DNA of 5,273 nt from an uncultured Eubacterium sp. (GTDB taxonomy: Bacteria; Bacillota; Clostridia; Peptostreptococcales; Anaerovoracaceae): the NCBI GenBank assembly GCA_947367725.1, contig CANBFZ010000156.1, positions 1 through 5,273 of the forward strand, given 5' to 3'. The position numbers were made by a program, and so were the translations under genes. The notes beneath the pieces were generated by a model. It ran no database searches, was not told the DNA's origin, and saw nothing but the letters and a program-made list of their open reading frames with translations. Below, piece by piece: positions 1-5,272 of the stretch. How positions within the stretch are numbered: position 1 is the first letter of the stretch; every line of letters starts with the position of its first letter.

Positions 1-498
1 ATGGAGCTTGCAAGTATTCACTTTGATGCCGTTCGCCCTGGGATTATCCTTTACGGCTGCTATCCGTCCCACGAAGTCGACAAAAAGCAGCTAGCGCTGA
101 AACCAGTCATGTCAGTCAAAGCCAACATCGTACACCTGAAAGATGTACCGGAAAACTTCTCGGTTGGCTACGGCAGAAAATATATTTCCAAAAAACCGTC
201 TCGCATCGCAACCATCGCCCTTGGTTATGCAGACGGCTATCCTCGTCCATACTCTGCCCAGGCAAAAGTCATCGTAAATGGTGTCATTTGCCCGATTGCC
301 GGCAATATCTGTATGGACCAGTGTATGATTGATGTGTCCAACGTACCGAACGTAAAAGTCGGCGACGAGGTCATTGTCATGGGTTCAGACGGTGTCAACA
401 CCATTCTGGCAGACGATATCGCAGACGCCACCGGTACCATCAACTACGAAATCTGCTGTGCGTTCGGACAGCGTCTTCCAAAAGTTTACGTCCGGTAA
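1..498 (+). CDS. alr: Alanine racemase, C-terminal part (5' end outside window)
   Basis: PLP-dependent alanine racemase interconverts L- and D-alanine in the cytosol and supplies D-Ala for peptidoglycan. The 165 visible residues cover the end of the PLP barrel and the whole C-terminal beta domain. The motif VRPGIILYG (11-19) carries Arg12, the position that contacts the PLP pyridine nitrogen in known racemases. GYADGYPR (75-82) carries Tyr76, equivalent to the catalytic tyrosine (Tyr265 in the Geobacillus enzyme). GNICMDQCMID (101-111) is the second active-site signature, and INYEICCAFGQRLPKVYVR is a normal family C-terminus. Family members are about 370-390 residues, so roughly the first 200, including the PLP lysine, lie upstream. 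The ATG at position 1 is therefore almost certainly an internal methionine. The reading frame is intact and ends at TAA (496-498). The gene converges on the lit-like gene across a 321-bp gap. Confidence 0.96.
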   Translation: MELASIHFDAVRPGIILYGCYPSHEVDKKQLALKPVMSVKANIVHLKDVPENFSVGYGRKYISKKPSRIATIALGYADGYPRPYSAQAKVIVNGVICPIAGNICMDQCMIDVSNVPNVKVGDEVIVMGSDGVNTILADDIADATGTINYEICCAFGQRLPKVYVR

Positions 499-516
499 AA
501 CAGTCTATTATACGAA

Positions 517-538
517 AGTCGGCTACGCCGATTCTTTT
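517..538 (+). terminator. Probable intrinsic terminator of alr
   Basis: A compact hairpin lies 18 bases after the alr stop. TCGGC (519-523) and GCCGA (527-531) pair around a TAC loop, extended by a G.T and an A-T pair (517-518 with 532-533). The T-rich run CTTTT follows. The stem is short and the T-tract is interrupted by a C, so it may be weak or need help from the hairpin repeats that follow. Confidence 0.5.
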
Positions 539-545
539 CAAGTGA

Positions 546-590
546 AAAGTTCTGCAAATCCATGAAAAATGATATGAAATGCAGAACTTT
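546..590. repeat. Hairpin repeat, copy 1
   Basis: The arms AAAGTTCTGCA (546-556) and TGCAGAACTTT (580-590) pair perfectly over 11 bp. The shared core is GTTCTGCA, 23 bases, TGCAGAAC (549-587). Inside the spacer, TCCATG (559-564) can pair with TATGAA (573-578), with one C.A mismatch and one G.T wobble, giving a two-part stem. The 16 bases AGTGAAAAGTTCTGCA (541-556) recur exactly at 614-629. The 23-base spacer differs from that of copy 3 at only three positions, all C/T changes. This looks like a small dispersed palindromic repeat family and could act as a bidirectional terminator or an mRNA 3'-end stabiliser. Confidence 0.8.
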
Positions 591-621
591 CTCTTGTTTC
601 GTACGCAATATGTAGTGAAAA

Positions 622-660
622 GTTCTGCATTTTAAAGTTAAAATGACAAAAATGCAGAAC
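622..660. repeat. Hairpin repeat, copy 2 (diverged spacer)
   Basis: The perfect 12-bp arms are GTTCTGCATTTT (622-633) and AAAATGCAGAAC (649-660). The core half-sites are again separated by exactly 23 bases, although the spacer sequence is unlike copies 1 and 3. The left flank AGTGAAAA is shared with copy 1. The conserved arms and spacing with an unrelated spacer suggest that structure, rather than spacer sequence, is what is kept. Confidence 0.78.
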
Positions 661-662
661 CC

Positions 663-703
663 AGTTCTGCAAATTCATGAAAAACGACATGAAATGCAGA
701 ACT
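663..703. repeat. Hairpin repeat, copy 3
   Basis: The arms AGTTCTGCA (663-671) and TGCAGAACT (695-703) form a 9-bp outer stem. Within the 23-base spacer, TTCATG (674-679) and CATGAA (688-693) form a perfect inner stem around an eight-base A-rich loop. It begins only three bases after copy 2, so TGCAGAAC (653-660) and GTTCTGCA (664-671) of neighbouring copies can also pair with each other. Confidence 0.8.
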
Positions 704-819
704 TAGTCTGTTCCATCCGTTTTACAACGGCGCTACACACATCTAGTCCATTCCTTTTTCTGAAAAAGTGATTGGCAACACTTCCTGATACTGCACTGAC
801 CATTCGCCCTACTGCCCGT

Positions 820-1542
820 TCACACCGCAATCTGCCCTGCAGTAGTCTTCCCCGGCTTCTCTCTGCGCCGCCTTCCACGCTTTTGCAACCACAGACAAAA
901 GACGAGCACCACAGCTAAACTGCCACCAAAGCACAGTGCAATACGAACTGCCGTATCTACAAAAAACGGTTCCGGCACGATGCGAATCAGCAAATCTGTG
1001 TGGGGATTCAGAATCCATAAATCATTATCAAAGAAGATATGATGAAACACAGTGAAATATCTGGTAAAATCCGTAGCAATCAAAATTGCCCCCGCAGCAC
1101 AAAGTCCCAAAATCCCGCAAAACGCAGCAATAATCGCAGATGGCAGTACCCAAAGTTTTTTCATCAATGCCAGAATTCCCAAAGCGCAAACCCCCAAAAG
1201 CAGTGCACCGCGGCGCAAGGCAAGACCACCGAGAAACAGCCCTCGCACATCCTCCATATGGGCAATCTCTCTAGCATTAAAAAAGCCCCGTTTCTGCCCA
1301 TCCACCACAGTCTCTACCTGAAGCGTATCTCGCTGACCTCGCAGATACGCCATCATTTCATCGGTTACAACAAGCAGATCTTCCATCTCCATCTGCACCG
1401 AATCACACACGGCATAAGTTTCATATTCCTTTTCAAAGTAGCCCGGATTCCAGTAGACCACTGCCTCCACAGACGTAATCAAAAGCGCAAGAAGCAACGC
1501 CACGGCCACAAGAAGCCCCAATCCATATTCTAAAACTTTCAT
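820..1542 (-). CDS. lit: Lit-family (TIGR01906/DUF1461) lipoprotein intramolecular transacylase
   Basis: This 240-residue integral membrane protein has four predicted helices (about 7-29, 105-126, 130-156 and 197-218). Its basic tail (KRGRRRREKPGK) argues that both ends are cytoplasmic. The two extracytoplasmic loops hold the family signatures. IAHMEDVR (93-100) contains His95. RYFTVFHHIFFDNDLW (161-176) contains His167 and is followed by HTDLLIRIVPEPFF (181-194). As I recall, the characterised Bacillus cereus Lit uses two histidines spaced 72 residues apart, and His95/His167 have the same spacing. Known Lit enzymes move an acyl chain from the lipid-modified cysteine glyceryl group to its amino group, giving lyso-form lipoproteins. 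Family membership is firm, but the exact activity is inferred. The stop is TGA at 822-820. The ATG at 1542 is the only plausible start, because an in-frame TAG lies eight codons upstream. No Shine-Dalgarno site is visible. The gene is transcribed alone, toward alr and away from the permease. Confidence 0.88.
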   Translation of the reverse strand: MKVLEYGLGLLVAVALLLALLITSVEAVVYWNPGYFEKEYETYAVCDSVQMEMEDLLVVTDEMMAYLRGQRDTLQVETVVDGQKRGFFNAREIAHMEDVRGLFLGGLALRRGALLLGVCALGILALMKKLWVLPSAIIAAFCGILGLCAAGAILIATDFTRYFTVFHHIFFDNDLWILNPHTDLLIRIVPEPFFVDTAVRIALCFGGSLAVVLVFCLWLQKRGRRRREKPGKTTAGQIAV

Positions 1543-1548
1543 ACTTGT

Positions 1549-1577
1549 ATCATACCGCGCAGCCTAGCAGAAAGCAA
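1549..1577 (-). promoter_or_regulatory. Sigma-A-like promoter of lit, adjacent to the start codon
   Basis: Read on the minus strand, TTGCTT (1577-1572) is a weak -35 box (3 of 6 bases). It is separated by 17 bp from TATGAT (1554-1549), a -10 box matching 5 of 6. Only six bases lie between this -10 and the ATG, so transcription would begin at or next to the first codon. No ribosome-binding sequence is visible in between. The promoter could be spurious, with the real one further upstream. In that case the gene would have a leader without a Shine-Dalgarno site. Confidence 0.5.
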
Positions 1578-1602
1578 GTGGCAAATGCGGTGAAAAAATG
1601 CA

Positions 1603-1640
1603 AAAATCTACCCAAAATCTATCCGAAAATCAAAATTTTT
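1603..1640 (+). promoter_or_regulatory. Tandem A-tract repeat upstream of the permease promoter
   Basis: AAAATCTACCC (1603-1613) and AAAATCTATCC (1614-1624) form an 11-bp tandem pair. AAAATC (1626-1631) and AAAATTTTT (1632-1640) follow, ending three bases before the -35 box. A-runs at about 1593, 1602, 1614 and 1626 lie near helical phase. This composition is expected of an UP element or curved DNA and could also be a regulator site. No specific regulator can be named. Confidence 0.35.
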
Positions 1641-1643
1641 CCT

Positions 1644-1671
1644 TTGACTTTAACCCGCTAACGTATATAAT
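1644..1671 (+). promoter_or_regulatory. Sigma-A-like promoter of the NCS2 permease gene
   Basis: TTGACT (1644-1649, 5 of 6 to consensus) is separated by 16 bp from a perfect TATAAT (1666-1671). Predicted transcription starts near 1678, leaving a leader of about 68 bases. This is the strongest promoter match in the window. Confidence 0.82.
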
Positions 1672-1679
1672 AGAACTAT

Positions 1680-1722
1680 CTTTCTGCGGACAGGCAGAAA
1701 GTAGTCGTTTATTTTATTTTTT
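1680..1722 (+). promoter_or_regulatory. 5' leader hairpin followed by U-rich tract
   Basis: CTTTCTGC (1680-1687) pairs perfectly with GCAGAAAG (1694-1701) around the loop GGACAG. An outer ACT/AGT helix (1675-1677 with 1703-1705) can extend it. A T-rich stretch (1708-1722) follows directly, giving a terminator-like arrangement between promoter and gene. The T-tract is broken by A residues and begins some bases after the stem, so it may instead be a stabilising 5' hairpin. I see no match to the purine riboswitch core, and the leader is too short for an aptamer plus expression platform. Confidence 0.45.
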
Positions 1723-1745
1723 CTACAAAAGGAGAAACGTTTACT

Positions 1746-3104
1746 ATGGAGAAATTATTCAAGCTAAAAGAGCACGGTACAGATGTCAGAACCGAAGTCA
1801 TCGCCGGCGCTACCACATTCCTTTCGATGGTTTACATTTTGGCAGTAAACCCGGGCATGCTGGCAGCTGCAGGCATGGATAGCGCCGGTGTCTTCACCGC
1901 AACCGCTGTCTCCGCAGCCATTGCAACCCTGTTTATGGCATTTTTTGCAAACTATCCGATCGCCCTGGCTTCCGGCATGGGACTCAATGCATATTTTGCC
2001 TTTACTGTTTGTGGTGATTTGGCGGCAAAAGGCGTCAATGACCCTTGGAAAATTGCACTGGCTGCCGTTTTAGTCGAAGGTCTTGCTTTCGTTCTGCTTT
2101 CTCTGTGCAATTTCAGAGAAAAACTGGTCAACGACGTTCCTGCCAACCTGAAATACGGCATCACCGCAGGCATCGGACTTTTTATCGCCCTAATTGGTTT
2201 TAAAGGTGCAGGTATCGTAATTGGCGATGCTTCCACACTGGTCAACCTGGGTTCCTTTGCAAGCCCACAGGTCGTCCTTGCACTGATCGGACTAATCCTG
2301 GTGGCTGTGCTCCATCATTTCAATATAAAAGGATATATCTTAATCGGTATTTTAGCTACCTGGATTTTAGGCATGATTGCAGAAGCAGTCGGCTGGTACA
2401 CCGTTGATATCGAAGCAGGCGTATATTCCCTGTTCCCAGATTTCAACGGTGCAAGCTTTATTCCGGCAGCACCAGCATTTTTCTCCTTTGATTTCGCTTG
2501 GATCGGAGAAAATATTATCCAGTTCCTTGTCATTGTATTCTCTTTCCTATATGTTGACCTGTTCGACACCGTCGGCACACTCATCGGCGTTGCTTCCAAA
2601 GGCAATCTGCTAGACGAGAAAGGCAACCTGCCAAAAGTGAAAGGCGCATTGATGGCAGACGCATGCGGCACAATCGTAGGCGCATGTTTAGGTACTTCCA
2701 CAGTCACCAGTTATGTAGAATCTAGTGCTGGCGTAGCCAATGGCGGTAGAACCGGTTTAACTGCAGTCACCACCGCGGTACTTTTCATCGCAGCCCTGTT
2801 TTTCTCCCCAATCTTCCTCGCAATTCCAGGATTTGCAACCGCACCTGCTCTCATCTGGGTTGGTCTTTTGATGATTGGCGCTGTGAAAAACATGCACTTC
2901 GACGGAGACATCGCTGACGTAGTAGGCGGTTTTCTCGCACTGGTACTCATGCCGTTCACTTACTCCATCGCCAATGGCATCATGTTCGGTATTCTGGCAT
3001 GGGTTATCTTAAAGCTGCTGACTGGAAAATCCAAAGACATTCCTTGGGTCATGTGGATTTCCGCACTGTTGTTTGTCATCAGAATCTATACATTGGTCAG
3101 ATAA
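1746..3104 (+). CDS. NCS2-family purine permease (PbuG/PbuO/AzgA type)
   Basis: This proton-coupled nucleobase transporter of the inner membrane belongs to COG2252, whose characterised members import adenine, guanine and hypoxanthine. The 452 residues match the usual length (about 430-460). The N-terminus (KLKEHGTDVRTEVIAGATTF, 6-25) is typical. GMGLNAYFAF (77-86) is the family motif of the third helix region. FLYVDLFDTVGTLIGVA (267-283) and GTSTVTSYVESSAGVANGG (316-334) are the two substrate-site signatures of AzgA-like proteins, and both are intact. Many hydrophobic stretches fit the 14-segment fold. The start is set by a strong AAGGAG (1729-1734) 11 bases before the ATG. The gene has its own promoter and terminator, so it is monocistronic. 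Guanine/hypoxanthine versus adenine preference cannot be read from the sequence, so no symbol is given. Confidence 0.95.
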   Translation: MEKLFKLKEHGTDVRTEVIAGATTFLSMVYILAVNPGMLAAAGMDSAGVFTATAVSAAIATLFMAFFANYPIALASGMGLNAYFAFTVCGDLAAKGVNDPWKIALAAVLVEGLAFVLLSLCNFREKLVNDVPANLKYGITAGIGLFIALIGFKGAGIVIGDASTLVNLGSFASPQVVLALIGLILVAVLHHFNIKGYILIGILATWILGMIAEAVGWYTVDIEAGVYSLFPDFNGASFIPAAPAFFSFDFAWIGENIIQFLVIVFSFLYVDLFDTVGTLIGVASKGNLLDEKGNLPKVKGALMADACGTIVGACLGTSTVTSYVESSAGVANGGRTGLTAVTTAVLFIAALFFSPIFLAIPGFATAPALIWVGLLMIGAVKNMHFDGDIADVVGGFLALVLMPFTYSIANGIMFGILAWVILKLLTGKSKDIPWVMWISALLFVIRIYTLVR

Positions 3105-3116
3105 AAATTTGACGAT

Positions 3117-3152
3117 AAAAGCGGCTGCACAAATAGCAGCCGTTTTATTTTT
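3117..3152 (+). terminator. Intrinsic terminator of the permease gene
   Basis: CGGCTGC (3122-3128) and GCAGCCG (3136-3142) form a perfect GC-rich 7-bp stem around ACAAATA. A G.T pair and three A-T pairs extend it, and TTTTATTTTT follows. It begins 12 bases after the permease stop. An A-run on the left side could let it work weakly in the reverse direction too. Confidence 0.94.
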
Positions 3153-3209
3153 AATTTACAAAACTAAAATATATTGCGCATTTGCTGACTGCCTTTACAT
3201 TTTCATCCG

Positions 3210-3237
3210 TTTACGCAGAAATTGTGGAAAGTATACT
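3210..3237 (+). promoter_or_regulatory. Possible sigma-A-like promoter of the COG1331 gene
   Basis: TTTACG (3210-3215, 4 of 6) is separated by 16 bp from TATACT (3232-3237, 5 of 6). It lies downstream of the permease terminator, as expected for an independent unit. Transcription would start near 3244, giving an unusually long leader of about 135 bases. The -35 match is modest, so other start points are possible. Confidence 0.45.
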
Positions 3238-3338
3238 TGTAGCATCTTACAGGAAAATACCCCCGCCCACACTGTTTTGGTTAAATTTCCAAAAATACGT
3301 CCATACTAACAAATATCTTCCTCTGACCATGGATGCCG

Positions 3339-3368
3339 CCTTTCTCAGGGGAAAATTTTCCTGAAAGG
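3339..3368 (+). promoter_or_regulatory. Leader hairpin pairing with the Shine-Dalgarno site
   Basis: CCTTT (3339-3343) pairs with AAAGG (3364-3368), the core of the Shine-Dalgarno site AAAGGA (3364-3369). CAGG (3346-3349) pairs with CCTG (3360-3363), leaving a two-base CT bulge between the stems. The loop region overlaps a perfect 12-bp palindrome, GGAAAATTTTCC (3350-3361), which offers a competing fold or a protein-binding dyad. The structure could lower translation initiation of the next gene. A second, AU-rich hairpin (TTTTGG 3275-3280, CCAAAA 3289-3294) lies further up the leader. Confidence 0.45.
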
Positions 3369-3379
3369 ATATACTTATC

Positions 3380-5191
3380 ATGAATCATTTGAAATATGAA
3401 AAATCCCCTTATCTCAAGCAGCATGCTGAAAATCCAGTGGACTGGTATCCCTGGTGCGAGGAAGCGTTTGCCCTGGCAGAAGAAAGGGATCTTCCAGTTT
3501 TTCTGAGCATCGGCTACTCTACCTGCCATTGGTGCCATGTGATGGCACACGAATCTTTTGAAGACGCCGAAATCGCCAAAATCCTAAACGAGCACTTTAT
3601 TTCGGTCAAAGTCGACCGGGAAGAACGCCCCGATATTGACAGCGTATACATGCGCGCCTGTCAAGCAATGACAGGTTCAGGCGGTTGGCCTTTGACCATT
3701 TTGATGACGCCTGATAAAAAACCTTTTTTTGCGGGCACCTATTTTCCAAAGCATGGTCGTTTCGGACAGCCCGGACTCTCTTCGCTTCTAAATGCAGTCT
3801 CTGAAAAATGGCACACAGATAAAGCCGCTCTCCTATCCCAAGGCGCACAGGTGACCGCTTTTTTAAAACAGCAAGCCGCCGCGTCTGAAACCCTGCAACA
3901 AAGCGCACAGGCAGATCCGCGCAGTACCATTGAAGAGGCGCTGTCCTATTTTGTCAAAACCTTTGATAGAAAAAACGGCGGATTTGGTGGCAGTCCAAAA
4001 TTTCCGTCTCCTCACAATCTACTGTTCCTGATGGCACAAAAAGGAAGAAAGGGTGACAAATATCTTTCCATGGCGGAAAAAACGCTAACACAAATGTACC
4101 TGGGCGGTATCTTTGATCATATCGGCGGCGGATTCTGCCGCTATGCCACAGACGATGCATGGCTTGTGCCACATTTTGAAAAAATGCTCTACGACAATGC
4201 GCTGCTGCTTCTGTCCTACAGTCAGTGCTGGTACGAAACAGGGGTTACGCTGTACCGCACCGTAGCAGACAAAATCGCCACCTATATACTGCGGGAACTG
4301 ACCGATTCTGCAGGTGGATTTTACTGTGGCCAGGATGCCGACAGCGATGGAGAAGAAGGCAAATACTACGTCTTTACACCAGAAGAAATCCGCACAGTGC
4401 TCCACCTTGCGCCAGCGGCCTCTTTCTGCGCCCAGTACGACATTACACCGCAGGGCAATTTTGAGGGAAAAAGCATTCCCAACCTACTCTATACGAAAGA
4501 CCGCGGACTGTTGCCCGACGAAGACGTGCTTCGCATTCTGTATGAATATCGCCTGGAACGCACAGCACTGCATAAAGATGATAAAATTCTGACCGGATGG
4601 AATGGACTTGCCATTGCCGCCTTTGCAAAAGCTGCCAGACAGCTGAAAAAGGCAGACTATCTGGAGGCCGCCCTTGCTGCCTGCGAATTTGTTTGGACCC
4701 ATTTGCAGGAAGATGGCAAAGTGCTGGCCAGATGGCGGAACGGACATGCTGCCTATGCCGGAACACTGGATGATTACGCCTTTTTCTTATGGGGTTTGCT
4801 AGAATGTTACAACACCACCTGGAATCCGCTCTTCCTAAAGCGCGCAAATCAGCTAGGACGTACCATGTTAGATCTGTTCTTTGACGCCGAAGAGGGGGGC
4901 TGCTATCTTTATGCCAAAGACAGCGAACAACTTTTTATGCGTCCCAAAGAAACCTACGACGGTGCGCTGCCTTCGGGCAATGCAGTGGCCGCCTTTGTTA
5001 TGAAAAAACTAGCTTTTTTTACCGGTGCATCCATTTGGGACGAAGCAGCAGACAAACAATGCCGCTATATGGATCACATATGCAAAGATTTTCCTGCAGG
5101 TCACGGCTTCTATTTATGGATGGCAAGTCGGGCGCTTTGGGAAGAAGAGCAGCTCATCTGCACCATACAGCACAGCCACAGACAACAGTGA
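3380..5191 (+). CDS. Thioredoxin-fold DUF255 / six-hairpin barrel protein (COG1331, YyaL/SPATA20-like), short C-terminus
   Basis: This 603-residue protein has no signal peptide or membrane segment, so it is cytosolic. The N-terminal DUF255 thioredoxin-like domain (about 2-165) begins with [17 protein letters not shown] (9-25). It carries the redox-type motif CHWCH (Cys49, Cys52), then DREERPDID (79-87) and GGWPLTIL (101-108). The rest resembles an alpha/alpha six-hairpin barrel of the N-acylglucosamine epimerase type. Its conserved stretches are [10 protein letters not shown] (200-209), HIGGGFCRY (247-255), [11 protein letters not shown] (264-274), [12 protein letters not shown] (319-330), [11 protein letters not shown] (400-410), GTLDDYAF (461-468) and [10 protein letters not shown] (526-535). 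No enzymatic reaction is established for the family. The start has AAAGGA (3364-3369) ten bases upstream and the expected N-terminus. Homologues such as Bacillus subtilis YyaL are near 690 residues. This one stops just after the segment [10 protein letters not shown]...EEEQLICTI (571-595), so the usual final ~80 residues are missing. That could be a natural short form, a nonsense or frameshift mutation, or a sequence error. Confidence 0.93.
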   Translation: MNHLKYEKSPYLKQHAENPVDWYPWCEEAFALAEERDLPVFLSIGYSTCHWCHVMAHESFEDAEIAKILNEHFISVKVDREERPDIDSVYMRACQAMTGSGGWPLTILMTPDKKPFFAGTYFPKHGRFGQPGLSSLLNAVSEKWHTDKAALLSQGAQVTAFLKQQAAASETLQQSAQADPRSTIEEALSYFVKTFDRKNGGFGGSPKFPSPHNLLFLMAQKGRKGDKYLSMAEKTLTQMYLGGIFDHIGGGFCRYATDDAWLVPHFEKMLYDNALLLLSYSQCWYETGVTLYRTVADKIATYILRELTDSAGGFYCGQDADSDGEEGKYYVFTPEEIRTVLHLAPAASFCAQYDITPQGNFEGKSIPNLLYTKDRGLLPDEDVLRILYEYRLERTALHKDDKILTGWNGLAIAAFAKAARQLKKADYLEAALAACEFVWTHLQEDGKVLARWRNGHAAYAGTLDDYAFFLWGLLECYNTTWNPLFLKRANQLGRTMLDLFFDAEEGGCYLYAKDSEQLFMRPKETYDGALPSGNAVAAFVMKKLAFFTGASIWDEAADKQCRYMDHICKDFPAGHGFYLWMASRALWEEEQLICTIQHSHRQQ

Positions 5192-5250
5192 CACCCTGCC
5201 TCACACAAGCTGGAAAGCGAGGGCCGCCATGCAAAGTGTTCTCTGACCTT

Positions 5251-5272
5251 CACACGTGTGTACGGCACGTGC
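5251..5272. other. Two CACGTG-centred palindromes near the window end
   Basis: CACACGTGTG (5251-5260) and GCACGTGC (5265-5272) are perfect palindromes sharing the core CACGTG, with the cores 13 bp apart. They lie after the COG1331 stop, in the last 82 bases, where no gene or terminator is recognised. They could be an operator for a gene beyond the window or chance. Confidence 0.3.

Larger units (their letters stand above)
499..819. other. Gene-free interval between convergent alr and lit-like genes
   Basis: This stretch holds the alr terminator-like hairpin and three hairpin repeats (annotated separately), but no credible gene. Two further small palindromes are visible. CCGTT-TTAC-AACGG lies at 717-730, and the AT-rich CTTTTT-CTG-AAAAAG lies at 754-768. 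Neither is followed by a clear T-tract on the strand leaving lit, so neither is a convincing lit terminator. Short open frames here carry no family signature. They overlap the repeats or read the end of lit in the wrong frame. Confidence 0.7.

Noticed and set aside
541..705. CRISPR array
   Set aside because: The repeats are self-complementary with similar spacers in copies 1 and 3, there are only three, their offsets differ (73 and 42), and no cas genes are near.
675..878. Minus-strand 67-codon open frame with ATG near the hairpin repeats and lit 3' end
   Set aside because: It overlaps the end of lit in another frame, runs through repeat copy 3 and shows no family signature or ribosome-binding site.
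1039..1533. Plus-strand 164-codon open frame opposite lit
   Set aside because: Its protein is rich in Ser, Gln, His and Lys in the pattern expected of the antisense of a hydrophobic membrane gene. The lit frame has clear family motifs and helices, so this is a shadow.
1675..1745. Purine (guanine/adenine) riboswitch before the permease
   Set aside because: The gene context suggested it, but the leader lacks the conserved three-way-junction core sequences and is too short for aptamer plus platform.
2315..2707. Minus-strand 130-codon open frame inside the permease gene
   Set aside because: It is the antisense of a well-conserved NCS2 coding sequence, with no recognisable domain or start signal.
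3182..3364. 60-codon open frame between the permease terminator and the COG1331 gene
   Set aside because: It has no ribosome-binding site, begins upstream of the likely promoter and shows no recognisable domain. Only its last 11 codons are discussed as a possible leader frame.
3714..3728. A6-C and T7 runs in the COG1331 gene as programmed frameshift sites
   Set aside because: The run reads AAA AAA CCT TTT TTT in frame, which is not the phase of an X XXY YYZ slippery heptamer. The protein continues with normal family motifs on both sides ([13 protein letters not shown]).
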